Part shown: piece after piece, positions 43,356 to 52,486 of the stretch
Numbering within the stretch: position 1 is the first letter of the stretch
Layout of the letters: every line of letters starts with the position of its first letter
Assembly (NCBI GenBank): GCA_036405135.1
Contig: DASWYF010000022.1
Span: 62,001-126,000 of the forward strand
Origin: Verrucomicrobiia bacterium
Lineage (GTDB): Bacteria; Verrucomicrobiota; Verrucomicrobiia; Limisphaerales; JAEYXS01
DNA length: 64,000 nucleotides
Direction of reading: 5' to 3'
The notes under the pieces: model-generated
The model's database searches: none
Seen by the model: the letters and a program-made list of their open reading frames with translations, nothing else
What the model was told of the DNA's origin: nothing
Program-made: the position numbers and the translations under genes

Positions 43356-44699
43356 ATGCGCATACGTCATCTCTTTCCCGTATTGGGGCTGGTCACTCTT
43401 TTGGGCGTAGTTCCCAGTGGTCATAGCCGGGTTCCAGTCGCCACCAACGACACCTATTCTATAGCGAATGATTTGACGTTGAACGTTTCGGCTCCAGGTG
43501 TGCTGGTCAATGATTTTGACAGCAACGGTCACGCGAAGACTGTAGTGGCGCTGGAATCCAAGACGTTCACTTTCAATGGTATCACCTTTGATCAGGCGTT
43601 GACCCCCAATGTCTATCTAACACTGACAGCCGGTACCTATAGCAATGCGACGGTGACTGCGGAACCGAATGAGACAGCGACCGAAGTCGCTGGCTTCCCG
43701 GATTCTGCCGTTGGTTTCCAGGGATTGTTGTCAATCGGACATCAGTTCCGCGATGAATCGACTTTCTTCGGCACGAAAGCATTGAACCTTCCCCGGGGAA
43801 ACGCAGGCACCACCGAGCGAAGCGGTTTTGAGTTGAGCTGGGCCTCGGGCGTGATGCTGACCAATCTTTCCGGGGATGATTTTGTGGTCTTTGAAGCGGG
43901 TGGTGTGAATGCGCCGGAAGCATTTATGGTTCAGGTACATAATTCCGTCGATGACGTCTGGACACCGTGGGTTTATATCGGTTCTCAATCTTCGGCTCCC
44001 TACGACGGCGGCAGCTCCATCCTTCACGCCACCAAGTTCAATCTGGATACTTTCGGTATTCCGGCGAATGGCCGCGTTGACCGCATCCGGCTCGTGAACA
44101 TCACCAGCGCGGATCGCATGCAGAGTGCTGGCGAAGGAATAGTATTGCCGGGAGATAACGGTGCCACCAGTGCCATCGTCCCCGATCCTCCTGGATCGGC
44201 GACAGCTTATACAGGTGGTTCACTCGATCCAGATATTGTTTACGTCGGCGTGCTTCACATCTTGGGTGCGACCATACCCGCTTACTCTGCTACGAGCGAG
44301 CTGGGAGCCACCGTGGTGGTGAATTCAGATGGCAGTTTTAGCTATGATCCTTCGGCTTCCAGCGCTTTGCAGGCTCTGGCTCCGGGCGAAACTTTGGAAG
44401 ATACTTTCTACTACCTGGTCACGGACGGAAACTCGGGTCATGCCAAGGGCTTGGTCACAGTCACGGTTTCTGGTGCGGCCAGCACGCGTCCGGCGCTGAC
44501 CATCACCCTGTCAGGCAGCGATGTGATTCTCCGCTGGCCAAACACGACGGGTTACTACTTGGAATCGACTCTTTCCCTGAGTGAACCCGCCTGGGAGGGA
44601 GTGGAAGCTGTGCCGGAAGAAGATGGTGACGATCTGACGCTGACATTGAATGCCAGCATAGGGAACGCCTTCTTCCGACTGGCCTACGAGGCTCCTTAA
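43356..44699 (+). CDS. Secreted protein with a split cadherin/VCBS-like domain
   Basis: A 447-residue exported protein (signal about 1-25). Residues 28-55 (NDTYSIANDLTLNVSAPGVL) are the first half of a VCBS/cadherin-like repeat; the second half comes only at about 310-370 (GATVVVNSDGSFSYDPS ... TFYYLVTDGNSGHAKGLVTVTV). The roughly 240 residues between look like a separate surface-protein beta domain (GFELSWASGVMLTNLSGDDFVVFEAG). The C-terminus (about 380-447) ends in a WPNTTGYYLESTLSL repeat-like beta module common in verrucomicrobial exported proteins. Function unknown; surface adhesion is possible. Confidence 0.65.
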   Translation: MRIRHLFPVLGLVTLLGVVPSGHSRVPVATNDTYSIANDLTLNVSAPGVLVNDFDSNGHAKTVVALESKTFTFNGITFDQALTPNVYLTLTAGTYSNATVTAEPNETATEVAGFPDSAVGFQGLLSIGHQFRDESTFFGTKALNLPRGNAGTTERSGFELSWASGVMLTNLSGDDFVVFEAGGVNAPEAFMVQVHNSVDDVWTPWVYIGSQSSAPYDGGSSILHATKFNLDTFGIPANGRVDRIRLVNITSADRMQSAGEGIVLPGDNGATSAIVPDPPGSATAYTGGSLDPDIVYVGVLHILGATIPAYSATSELGATVVVNSDGSFSYDPSASSALQALAPGETLEDTFYYLVTDGNSGHAKGLVTVTVSGAASTRPALTITLSGSDVILRWPNTTGYYLESTLSLSEPAWEGVEAVPEEDGDDLTLTLNASIGNAFFRLAYEAP

Positions 44700-44738
44700 G
44701 GCGTTTACAAGACTGTGCAAGCAATATTTGGCAATCGT

Positions 44739-44769
44739 AAGGGCGCCCCTTGAATGAGGGCGCCCTTTT
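44739..44769 (+). terminator. Terminator before thiH
   Basis: Stem AAGGGCGCCC / GGGCGCCCTT (44739-44748, 44758-44767) with a 9-nt loop and TTTT. Confidence 0.88.
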
Positions 44770-44783
44770 GCTAGTGTGGATGC

Positions 44784-45986
44784 ATGTCGTTCGTGAATGA
44801 ATTCAATGCGCTTCCGTTCCCGGCCTTGTTAGACGTGGCCCAGACGGCGGGGCGCGAGCGCGTGCAGCAGGTATTGCAAAGGTCACCTGCGAGTCTCGCG
44901 GATTTTGCGGCTTTGCTGTCGCCTGCTGCCGGTCAATCCTTGGAAGAGTTGGGCCGCCGTTCTCAGATGATGACGAAACAGCGTTATGGCCGTGTCATCC
45001 GTTTATTCGCGCCGCTCTACCTTTCCAACGAATGCATCAATAACTGCAAGTACTGTGGTTTCTCCCGAGACAATCCCATCTTGCGCGTCACGCTTTCCGT
45101 GGATGAGGTATTACATGAAGCCCATGCTCTGAGAGAACAAGGCTTCCGTAATGTGCTGGTGGTGGCGGGAGAGCATCCCAAATTTGTCTCCAACGGTTAC
45201 TTGGCAGATTGCACCCGCGCGCTTCATGAAGTGCTGCCGAGCGTCTCGCTGGAAGTCGGCCCGATGGAGACAGAAGAATATCGGCCAATCGTGGAAGCGG
45301 GTGCGGACGGCTTGGTCGTGTATCAGGAGACTTATGACCGCGGGCTTTATGCCGAGATGCATACGGCTGGACCGAAACGCAATTTTGACTGGCGCTTGGA
45401 AACGCCTGAGCGTGCTTACACTGCCGGGTTCCGTCGTTTGGGCATCGGCGCGTTGTATGGTCTGGCGGATTGGCGTTATGAAGCCATTTCTGTGGCTGCT
45501 CATGCGCAATATCTCCTGCGTCATTGCTGGAAATCTCAGGTGACTATCTCGTTACCACGCTTGCGTCCTTGCGCTGGTGAGTTTCAACCGCTGACTCATT
45601 TGGGCGATCGTGAACTCGCACAATTGATCTGCGCGTTCCGTTTATTCCTGCCGGATGTAGGTTTGGTGCTGTCCACGCGTGAACCGGCGCGATTGCGCAA
45701 TGGTTTAATACCGCTGGGCATCACGATGATCAGTGCGGGCAGCCACACAGAGCCGGGCGGCTATACAGGGGCGGGCAAGGATCGTATACATCGTACGGAG
45801 AAGGGGCGGATCGTAGAGCTGGCGGTAGGGGCGAGCGAATGGTCTGCACCGGCAGATCGCAGCACGAATGCGACTGGACAATTCGACATCGCGGATGAAC
45901 GCTCACCGCAGGAGATGGCGGAAGTGTTGCGCCGCCTTGGCTATGAGCCGGTATGGAAAGACTGGGATGCCGCCTTGACGGCGTGA
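44784..45986 (+). CDS. thiH: 2-iminoacetate synthase ThiH
   Basis: A 400-residue radical SAM enzyme with the cluster motif C84-x3-C88-x2-C91 in NECINNCKYCGFS, followed by the family blocks VVAGEHPKFVS, VYQETYDRGLYAEMH and ISLPRLRPCAGEF. It cleaves tyrosine to give dehydroglycine for the thiazole of thiamine. Its stop overlaps the next start by one base (TGATG), so the following peptidase gene is translationally linked. thiS lies one gene downstream; thiG, thiF and thiC are not in the window. Confidence 0.93.
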   Translation: MSFVNEFNALPFPALLDVAQTAGRERVQQVLQRSPASLADFAALLSPAAGQSLEELGRRSQMMTKQRYGRVIRLFAPLYLSNECINNCKYCGFSRDNPILRVTLSVDEVLHEAHALREQGFRNVLVVAGEHPKFVSNGYLADCTRALHEVLPSVSLEVGPMETEEYRPIVEAGADGLVVYQETYDRGLYAEMHTAGPKRNFDWRLETPERAYTAGFRRLGIGALYGLADWRYEAISVAAHAQYLLRHCWKSQVTISLPRLRPCAGEFQPLTHLGDRELAQLICAFRLFLPDVGLVLSTREPARLRNGLIPLGITMISAGSHTEPGGYTGAGKDRIHRTEKGRIVELAVGASEWSAPADRSTNATGQFDIADERSPQEMAEVLRRLGYEPVWKDWDAALTA

Positions 45987-47089
45987 TGATGCTGCGGATT
46001 CACCTCCAACTGTTGTTGTTGCTGCTGTCGTTGATGCCGCCTGGTCAGGCATTCAGCGCGGAGAATCCGCCTGTTTGCATCGTCTGTGGAGAAGCGGTCA
46101 AAGCCGGGCAGAAATATTTCGTCTACGAAAAGCATCCCGCCACAAAAGGCACGGTGGCCATCTGTGCCACCTGCAATGAGCTGAAGTTGCATTGCAGCAA
46201 ATGCGGTTTGCCGGTGAAGGAGACGGCTGAGAAGACGGAGGATGGGCGGTATTTTTGCCCAGTCTGTGTGCCAGTGACCGCATTGAAGGATGACGAGATC
46301 CGGAAGACGTTCGGTGCCGCCGCAAGCACGCTGGACAGTTTGAGCAACGGAAAGATGAGGCTGAAAAACACGACCGTCACGGTGAATGTTTTCGACGTGG
46401 ATTATTGGAACAGCAAACTGGGAGAACGTGACAAGGGGGTGATGCAGCGGCATGGGCTGTCCACTTCACGCCCGGTGGGCAATGGGATGGTGCATACGGT
46501 GCTGCTGCATCGCGGGTTGTGGAAGGATGAGATGATCGCGGTCTGCGCTCATGAGTACACGCATCTGTGGATCAATGAGAACAAGCCGGAGAGCCGGATG
46601 ATCGAGCCGCAGACGATCGAGGCAGTGTGCGAGGTGGTGGCGCTGGCGCTGATGGAGCATTTGCAGATGCCGGGACAGGTGACGGCCATCATGGAGAACA
46701 CGTACACGGAAGGTAGGATCAAACCGGCTGCCCAGTATTACAAGGTGCATGGATTGAATCGGGTGCTGGACTGGGTGAGGGAGGGGAACCAGCCGGTTTT
46801 TGATGAAGGGGATTTCGCGAATGCCTCAAAGGAGGAGGCATCCGTGGTGTGGCCAGCGGCGGGGGTGGCCTATAAAAAGGATTTTACCGCTTTGAAGTTG
46901 AAAGGAATCATCGGCCAGAACGAGAAGGCAGTGGCGTTGATCAATGACAAGACGTTTGCCAAGGGCGAGGAGCGCAAGATGGAGATCGCCGGGAAGAAGG
47001 TATTGGTGAAGCTGCTGGAGATCGGCGAGGAATCGGTGACTCTGCAGGTAGAGAACAGCAAGGAACCGGTAAAGCTAACGAGGGAGTAA
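45986..47089 (+). CDS. LIM-like zinc / DA1-like metallopeptidase, exported
   Basis: A 367-residue protein from the ATG at 45986, with a signal peptide (about 3-25). Four Cys pairs follow (C31/C34, C60/C63, C70/C73, C91/C94), as in a LIM double zinc finger. The peptidase part has H189-E-Y-T-H193 in AHEYTHLWINENKP and a downstream IEAVCEVVALALME (about 211-224), the pattern of the DA1-like family known from plant growth regulators. The C-terminal 100 residues are unassigned, perhaps a binding domain. Odd context: it sits between thiH and thiS with overlapping or 1-bp junctions. Confidence 0.75.
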   Translation: MMLRIHLQLLLLLLSLMPPGQAFSAENPPVCIVCGEAVKAGQKYFVYEKHPATKGTVAICATCNELKLHCSKCGLPVKETAEKTEDGRYFCPVCVPVTALKDDEIRKTFGAAASTLDSLSNGKMRLKNTTVTVNVFDVDYWNSKLGERDKGVMQRHGLSTSRPVGNGMVHTVLLHRGLWKDEMIAVCAHEYTHLWINENKPESRMIEPQTIEAVCEVVALALMEHLQMPGQVTAIMENTYTEGRIKPAAQYYKVHGLNRVLDWVREGNQPVFDEGDFANASKEEASVVWPAAGVAYKKDFTALKLKGIIGQNEKAVALINDKTFAKGEERKMEIAGKKVLVKLLEIGEESVTLQVENSKEPVKLTRE

Positions 47090-47090
47090 G

Positions 47091-47297
47091 ATGGATAATA
47101 TTGTGACCGCCAATGGACGTGAATTGCCGCTGGAGCGACCGTGCTCATTGACGGACTTCCTTACGCGCCAGCAGTTGCTGCCCAAGAGTGTGGTGGTGGA
47201 GCTAAATGGTGAGGCTGTGCCGCCCTCCGAGTTCGGCGCGCGCATGGTAAAGCCCGGGGATAGGCTGGAGATAGTCCGCATAGTGGCGGGAGGATGA
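47091..47297 (+). CDS. thiS: Sulfur carrier protein ThiS
   Basis: A 68-residue ubiquitin-fold protein ending in the required Gly-Gly (EIVRIVAGG). The start DNIVTANGRELPLERPCSL and the block VVELNGEAVPPSEFG are typical. Its C-terminal thiocarboxylate gives sulfur to the thiamine thiazole. It starts 1 bp after the peptidase stop with a GAGGGAG ribosome site inside that gene. Confidence 0.92.
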   Translation: MDNIVTANGRELPLERPCSLTDFLTRQQLLPKSVVVELNGEAVPPSEFGARMVKPGDRLEIVRIVAGG

Positions 47298-47366
47298 GCG
47301 ATTTGTAGCCAAAAAGTTTGGCTCTGCGGGTTGACGTCCTGCCTTTTTTGCCTCAAGTAAGTCTCT

Positions 47367-48758
47367 ATGAAGTTGAAGTTTGAGACAGTTTATCGCGGAT
47401 TCCTCGGATTGTGTCTGTTGATGTTGTTGTGGTCGTTTTATGCGAGCGCGCAGACGAATACGAATTCACCGGCGGCGACCAATGGACTGTTCGTGACCAA
47501 TGCCATCATCTACACGAACGTGGATGGCTCGACCGTGACGAACTATGTCAAGGAACCGGTTGAGAAGAATAAAGATGAGTGGGCGGAGATAACCAAGGAT
47601 TTTCAGGTCACTTTCGGGCTGGACCAGTATCCCATTTTGCAAAAGGAGACGCTGGGAAATCCGCGGTGGAAATACATTGCTTCACTGATCTATATCTTTC
47701 TGGCGTTCTACATATCCAAGTTTTTGGATTTCCTGGTGGGTGTGTGGCTCAAGCAATGGGCCAAAAGAACCAAGACGCAGTTCGATGACCTGCTGCTGGA
47801 ATTGCTGCAGGGACCGGTCAAGGTGGTCAGTTTCGTCATTTTCCTGCACATCGGTCTCAGTGTTTTCGAGTGGCCGGATTACATGGAGAAGATCATGTCC
47901 AAGGGGCTGCTCATTGTAGTGGCCATCTCGCTGACGTACATGGTCATGAAGTTTGTGGATCTGCTGCTGGGTTATTGGAAGCAGAAGAATCAGAACGAGT
48001 CTGACCGGACGTTCGATGACCAGCTTTACCCGATCATCCGGAAGTCGTTGAAGGTATTCATCGTCGTGGTGGCCGTGTTGGTCACATCCTCGAATCTTGG
48101 GGTGAACATCACGGCAGCCATCGCGTCACTGTCCATCGGCGGTCTGGCAATCGGCCTGGCGGCGCAAGACACCTTGGCGAATCTCTTCGGAGCGGTGGCT
48201 GTGTTCTTGGACAAGCCGTTCCGTATCGGCGATCGCATCCAGCTCGATGCGGTGGATGGCACGGTGGAAACCATCGGCCTGCGCAGCACGCGGGTGCGCA
48301 ACCTGGACGGTTTTCTGGTCACGGTACCGAACAAGACGATGGGTAATGCCACAATCACCAACGTCACACGGCGAACGAATATAAAGACGGTGATGAGCAT
48401 CGGATTGACTTATGACACGCCGTACGAGCGGGTCAAAAAAGCGGCGGAGATTCTGAAAGAGGTCTATACGGGGCATCAGAAGACTCAGGATGTGTGGGTC
48501 AGCTTCAACAAGTTTGGAGCCTCTTCGCTGGATATCACGGTCATTCACTGGTGGAATGATACTGACTACAAAGCCTATCTGGCCGGGATGCAGGAGATGA
48601 ATCTGGAGATAAAAAGGCGCTTTGACGACCAGAGCCTGAACTTTGCCTTTCCGACGCAGACTTTGTACCTCAAGCAGGATTCCGGTTGGAAGCTGACCGG
48701 GGAAATGCCGGAGGAAAAGCCGATGGAGGTCGATAAAAAACCGAATCCGATTGGCTAA
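47367..48758 (+). CDS. MscS-family mechanosensitive channel
   Basis: A 463-residue protein with a signal-like N-terminus (1-28), a polar periplasmic part (30-95), then helices at about 97-120, 155-175, 180-200 and the pore region 225-280 (ITAAIASLSIGGLAIGLAAQD, then NLFGAVAVFLDKPFRIGD), the MscS TM3 and beta-domain signature. It should open on membrane tension to release solutes. The extra periplasmic N-terminal domain is longer than in E. coli MscS. A 7-bp hairpin (47307-47323) without T tract separates it from thiS. Confidence 0.9.
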   Translation: MKLKFETVYRGFLGLCLLMLLWSFYASAQTNTNSPAATNGLFVTNAIIYTNVDGSTVTNYVKEPVEKNKDEWAEITKDFQVTFGLDQYPILQKETLGNPRWKYIASLIYIFLAFYISKFLDFLVGVWLKQWAKRTKTQFDDLLLELLQGPVKVVSFVIFLHIGLSVFEWPDYMEKIMSKGLLIVVAISLTYMVMKFVDLLLGYWKQKNQNESDRTFDDQLYPIIRKSLKVFIVVVAVLVTSSNLGVNITAAIASLSIGGLAIGLAAQDTLANLFGAVAVFLDKPFRIGDRIQLDAVDGTVETIGLRSTRVRNLDGFLVTVPNKTMGNATITNVTRRTNIKTVMSIGLTYDTPYERVKKAAEILKEVYTGHQKTQDVWVSFNKFGASSLDITVIHWWNDTDYKAYLAGMQEMNLEIKRRFDDQSLNFAFPTQTLYLKQDSGWKLTGEMPEEKPMEVDKKPNPIG

Positions 48759-48790
48759 ATGGCGCAGTGGGCTAAGTTGTCAGCACACAG

Positions 48791-49582
48791 ATGGCAATAC
48801 TTGAAAATCCGGCGCTGAACGCTTTTTTGGCCGCTTTGTCTGACGGGATGGTTTTTGGCGAGGTCCAGATCAGCCATCAGGGAGGCTCGTTCGAGTTGCG
48901 CCATGTGGCAGACCGTGGGGCGCGCGATTCTGCTTTGGACCGTGTGGAGATCGGGGCATTACGTGCTTTGGCGAATCACACGGGAGAAGGGAGGTTTCGT
49001 CCGCTGAAGTCAGCACCAAGTCTGCGCCGTGGCTGGCTGGCGGAGGCGGCTACGGCCGGGGAACTGGAATGCGCGCTGGCCCATCTGTATCCGGGGGCGT
49101 TGGCTGATTGGTTCATGGCAACACAACCGGAGCCGCCGGTCACGAGTTATCGCAGTTTCGTCAACCGGCAGACAGGGATGTATCGCATATCCCAGATGTT
49201 GACGGATGGGCAGGTGAGGGATCTGGCTCATGCGGGGTGTCATCGGGATGCATGCCTGAAGCGCCGGTTGTGGGGTGGTCCTGAACTGGCTGCGGACAAT
49301 GCGGTTGAGAAGAGTGTCATTCCGTGCTTGGAGCCTTGTGCGGTGATGCTGGAATTTGCCCGCAAATCCATGCGGCTGGAGCAGGTGGAAAAAGCCGCGG
49401 CAAACATCTCCGAGGGGGATTTGCAAACGCTGCTGGCGGCGGTGGATATGGCTTTGGCCAACCCGGCGGCGAACGAGCGGGAAGGGGATTTCAATGCGCC
49501 GGACAATCCGCGGCGATTGAGGCGGTCGAAGATCCTGCTGGAACGTTGGCTTGCGGAAGTGCCGAAAAAGGTGGAGAAGTAA
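48791..49582 (+). CDS. DR2241-like iron-sulfur domain protein
   Basis: A 263-residue protein. The middle reads RPLKSAPSLRRGWL ... LYPGALADWF (about 70-107), a block I associate with the DR2241 family that is sometimes fused to CbiX-type chelatases. Four cysteines C150, C155, C179 and C183 (CHRDAC and CLEPC) could hold a 4Fe-4S cluster, in the family's place. No chelatase domain is present here. Role unknown; a cobalamin or siroheme link is only by family association. Confidence 0.5.
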   Translation: MAILENPALNAFLAALSDGMVFGEVQISHQGGSFELRHVADRGARDSALDRVEIGALRALANHTGEGRFRPLKSAPSLRRGWLAEAATAGELECALAHLYPGALADWFMATQPEPPVTSYRSFVNRQTGMYRISQMLTDGQVRDLAHAGCHRDACLKRRLWGGPELAADNAVEKSVIPCLEPCAVMLEFARKSMRLEQVEKAAANISEGDLQTLLAAVDMALANPAANEREGDFNAPDNPRRLRRSKILLERWLAEVPKKVEK

Positions 49583-49589
49583 CAAAGCC

Positions 49590-50717
49590 ATGAAGCGTAT
49601 CATTTTCATCGGGCAATCTCTTTTGTTGGGGATGGCTTTGTTGACGGCGCCAAGTATTCACGCGCAAGAGAAGGGCAAGGCACCGGACAAAGACAAAACG
49701 GCTGAAGCGGACAAGGCGTGGCAGGAATTCCTGAAAGAATCGCGCCCGCCCGGCGGACCTCCACCGGAGTGGAAGGGGCAACTGCCGACGCAGGAACAGA
49801 TCGATGAGTATCATCGGAAGAACGGTCTGCAGACGGCGAAGGCAGCGGATCTGGCGCGGGCATTCTACGAAAAATATCCCGATCATCCGAATGCGAAGCT
49901 GGCGCGTGAGAAGGAGTACAAGCTGAATGAAGTGTCCGTGGAGCTAGGCAATACCAGTCGTGAGGCGCGGTTGCAGGAGCTCAAGACGGCGCTTATCAAT
50001 TCACCTGATCTGCCGGAAGAGAAACGTCTCCAGATACGCTTGGAGCAGTTGACACGGGAGATGATCGGCAATCGAGAACTGGAGATGCCGGCTTTGCTGG
50101 AAGTGCAGGAAAAGATCGCGCGGATATTGATGAAGGAGTTTCCGGGCCGTTCGGAACCGGACAACATCCTGTTGCAGACATTCAATGGCGCGGTCGGAGA
50201 AGGCAATGTGCAGCTGGCGCGCCGACTGGCTTCTGAACTGGAAGGCAAGAAACTGGGAGTTGCCTCGCAAAACATCATGCGGGCGCAGTTGAAACGTCTC
50301 AATGCCGTGGGACATCCGTTCATCTTCATGGCTCCCGGCATCGATGGGAAAGAGATCAACCTGGAGCATATGCGCGGCAAGGTGGTGGTGCTTGATTTCT
50401 GGGCCAGTTGGTGCGGGCCTTGCATGCGGGCCATACCGGAGTTGAAGGAGATGTATGAGAAGTACAAGCCGCAGGGTTTTGAGATCATCGGCCTCAACCG
50501 GGATGAAAGCATGGAGGTGCTGAAAGAGGTTGTGGAGAAGCACAAGATACCGTGGCTGCAACATTTCGACATGGGGAATCCGGAGGGCGGTTGGGCGGCG
50601 AAGTATGGTGTGATGGCCTTCCCGACGGTGTTCCTGATAGATAAAAAAGGCATCCTGCGTGAGATCAATGCAGTGAATGACCTGGAAGAGAAGGTAAAGA
50701 AGCTGCTGGCTGAGTAG
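49590..50717 (+). CDS. TlpA-like thioredoxin-fold protein, exported
   Basis: From the ATG at 49590 (MKRIIFIGQSLLL) the protein has 375 residues, a signal peptide, a mostly helical N-terminal domain (about 30-240), then a thioredoxin fold with the active site WASWCGPCMRAIPELKEM and the cis-Pro loop MAFPTVFLID. Periplasmic members reduce or transfer disulfides, for example for cytochrome c maturation. The long helical N-terminal part is a feature of verrucomicrobial and Bacteroidetes TlpA-type proteins. It begins 7 bp after the previous stop. Confidence 0.88.
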   Translation: MKRIIFIGQSLLLGMALLTAPSIHAQEKGKAPDKDKTAEADKAWQEFLKESRPPGGPPPEWKGQLPTQEQIDEYHRKNGLQTAKAADLARAFYEKYPDHPNAKLAREKEYKLNEVSVELGNTSREARLQELKTALINSPDLPEEKRLQIRLEQLTREMIGNRELEMPALLEVQEKIARILMKEFPGRSEPDNILLQTFNGAVGEGNVQLARRLASELEGKKLGVASQNIMRAQLKRLNAVGHPFIFMAPGIDGKEINLEHMRGKVVVLDFWASWCGPCMRAIPELKEMYEKYKPQGFEIIGLNRDESMEVLKEVVEKHKIPWLQHFDMGNPEGGWAAKYGVMAFPTVFLIDKKGILREINAVNDLEEKVKKLLAE

Positions 50718-50770
50718 GGATGGCTTTCTGTTTGTCAGAGCCGCGGATTACGGGCTAAATCCAGCGAACT

Positions 50771-51196
50771 ATGGATTGGCTGCACAACCTTGTGTTTCCC
50801 GGCGGCAAGCTGCTGGGGATCGAGTGGCATTTCTGGAAGGTCATCGGCTGGGTGGGAAACCTCGTCTTCTTCTCGCGTTTCATCGTGCAGTGGTATGCCA
50901 CGGAAAAGAAGAAACAGGTGGTGGTGCCTTCGGCGTTCTGGTGGCTGAGTCTGAGCGGATCGCTGTTACTGCTCAGCTACGCACTGTTTTATCAAAAAGA
51001 TTCCGTTTTCATCTTTGCCTACGCGTTCACGTGGATTCCTTACATCCGGAATCTGATCATCCATCGTCGTCATAAGAAGGCGCACCTAAACTGCGCGGAA
51101 TGCGGGACATTATGCCCGCCCAAATCCAATTATTGTTTTGATTGCGGCGCACCGCTGCTGCCTGAGCAGGAGCGTTCCGCGGCAAAAGCGAGCTGA
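50771..51196 (+). CDS. LABN-domain membrane protein with zinc-ribbon tail
   Basis: A 141-residue protein. Residues about 15-98 form the lipid-A-disaccharide-synthase N-terminal-type membrane domain with three helices (IGWVGNLVFFSRFIVQWYAT is the hallmark). The C-terminal tail carries C108/C111 and C122/C125 (CAECG, CFDCG), a zinc ribbon not usual in this family. It lies 3 bp upstream of a GT4 glycosyltransferase gene, suggesting work on the same lipid-linked glycan. Confidence 0.85.
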   Translation: MDWLHNLVFPGGKLLGIEWHFWKVIGWVGNLVFFSRFIVQWYATEKKKQVVVPSAFWWLSLSGSLLLLSYALFYQKDSVFIFAYAFTWIPYIRNLIIHRRHKKAHLNCAECGTLCPPKSNYCFDCGAPLLPEQERSAAKAS

Positions 51197-51199
51197 CCG

Positions 51200-52372
51200 A
51201 TGCGCATCCTGCTGGTCAATGAAAGTGCCCGTTGCCACACCGGTGGGGCGAATCGTGTGGTGGTGGAGACACTGGCGTTGCTGGTGGGCGGAGGGCATGA
51301 AGTGGCCCTGGCTTATTGGGATGGGAAAGGCAGCGAGGTATCGTGCCCAGTCTATCGTTTTTCCATCGATGTGACCGATAGTGTCTTGCGCGGGCGTTGG
51401 GAGGAGATACTCAGGGACTTCCGACCGGACATCGTGCAAGTGCATCAGATGGATCATCCGTTTTTTCTCGAAGAGGCAGGACGCTCTGTGCCGTATGTCC
51501 GGTTTCTCCATGACCAGAGCTGGTTTTGCTCGGGAGGCGACCGGATGTGGCGCGGCTTTAAGGCATGTCACCGGCCACATGACGCATTGTGTTTCTGGCA
51601 TCATTACGCGAGCGGTTGCGGTGGCAAGAATCCGAAAGGGAACTGGGAACGCTGGCAACGGGTGCAGCAAAATTTCACCTTTGGGCGGCAGCAACATTTT
51701 CAGGTGGCGTCAGAATTCATGGCCCACGGACTGCTGGAGAACGGTATCCCACGCGAGGCCATCGATGTAGTGCTGCTGTATGCGAAAGAGCCGATGGTAA
51801 AAGCGGCAACGGTTCCCGGACGCATCGTGGCGGCATCGCGGCTGGTGAAGGCCAAAGGCGTTCATCTGTTGGTGGAGGCGATGGCGCATCTGCACGAGCA
51901 TAATTGTTCCCTGGTAATTTGCGGAGATGGTCCTGAGCGTGAGGAGTTGGAGGCGCTGGCGAAGCAATCAGGAGTAAATGAGCGTATCCAGTTTCTAGGA
52001 GAGGTTTCGCCGCAACAGGTGGATGAGCAGATCGCGAAGGCAGAATTGGTGGTGACTCCCACCTTGCGCCCGGAGCCATTTGGATTGATCGGGCCGGAGG
52101 CGATGGCCCATGGAAAAGCGGTGTTGGCTTTTGATGGCGGGGCGACACCTGAATGGTTGCAAAATGGCGTAAATGGGGTCATGCTATCTCTGCGGTCGGT
52201 AACTGAACTAAACGCTGCACTTTCAGCCCTGTTTAAAGACCGGTCGCAACTGCAAGCCATGGGAAAGAATGGGCATCAAATGTGGAGGGAGAAGTTTTCC
52301 GAGAAGGCATATTTACACAGGCTGCTCGATTCTTTCGAACGGCTCATACAAAAACACGGTCACAAGAAGTGA
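51200..52372 (+). CDS. GT4-family glycosyltransferase
   Basis: A 390-residue GT-B enzyme. The N-terminal half begins MRILLVNESARCHTGGANRVVVE; the C-terminal half has the nucleotide-sugar part VAASRLVKAKGVHLLVEAM, LVICGDGPEREELEALAKQ and PEPFGLIGPEAMAHGKAVLA (E-x7-E motif). A Cys/His-rich insert lies at about 110-135 (CSGGDRMWRGFKACH), as in some surface-glycan transferases. Coupled to the LABN gene. Sugar and acceptor unknown. Confidence 0.9.
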   Translation: MRILLVNESARCHTGGANRVVVETLALLVGGGHEVALAYWDGKGSEVSCPVYRFSIDVTDSVLRGRWEEILRDFRPDIVQVHQMDHPFFLEEAGRSVPYVRFLHDQSWFCSGGDRMWRGFKACHRPHDALCFWHHYASGCGGKNPKGNWERWQRVQQNFTFGRQQHFQVASEFMAHGLLENGIPREAIDVVLLYAKEPMVKAATVPGRIVAASRLVKAKGVHLLVEAMAHLHEHNCSLVICGDGPEREELEALAKQSGVNERIQFLGEVSPQQVDEQIAKAELVVTPTLRPEPFGLIGPEAMAHGKAVLAFDGGATPEWLQNGVNGVMLSLRSVTELNAALSALFKDRSQLQAMGKNGHQMWREKFSEKAYLHRLLDSFERLIQKHGHKK

Positions 52373-52486
52373 ACCGAGAAACAGTCGCTAAACATCTGCA
52401 AAGGGAACAGTTTAAGCTGGAGAAATAGAAAGCATAAATCGCCGGTTAAACTGGAATTTACGGGGAAAAAGAAGCACGTTAAAACT

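Noticed and set aside
47307-47323. Hairpin AGCCAAA/TTTGGCT after thiS
   Set aside because: Only 7 bp, with no T tract after it; too weak to call as a terminator.
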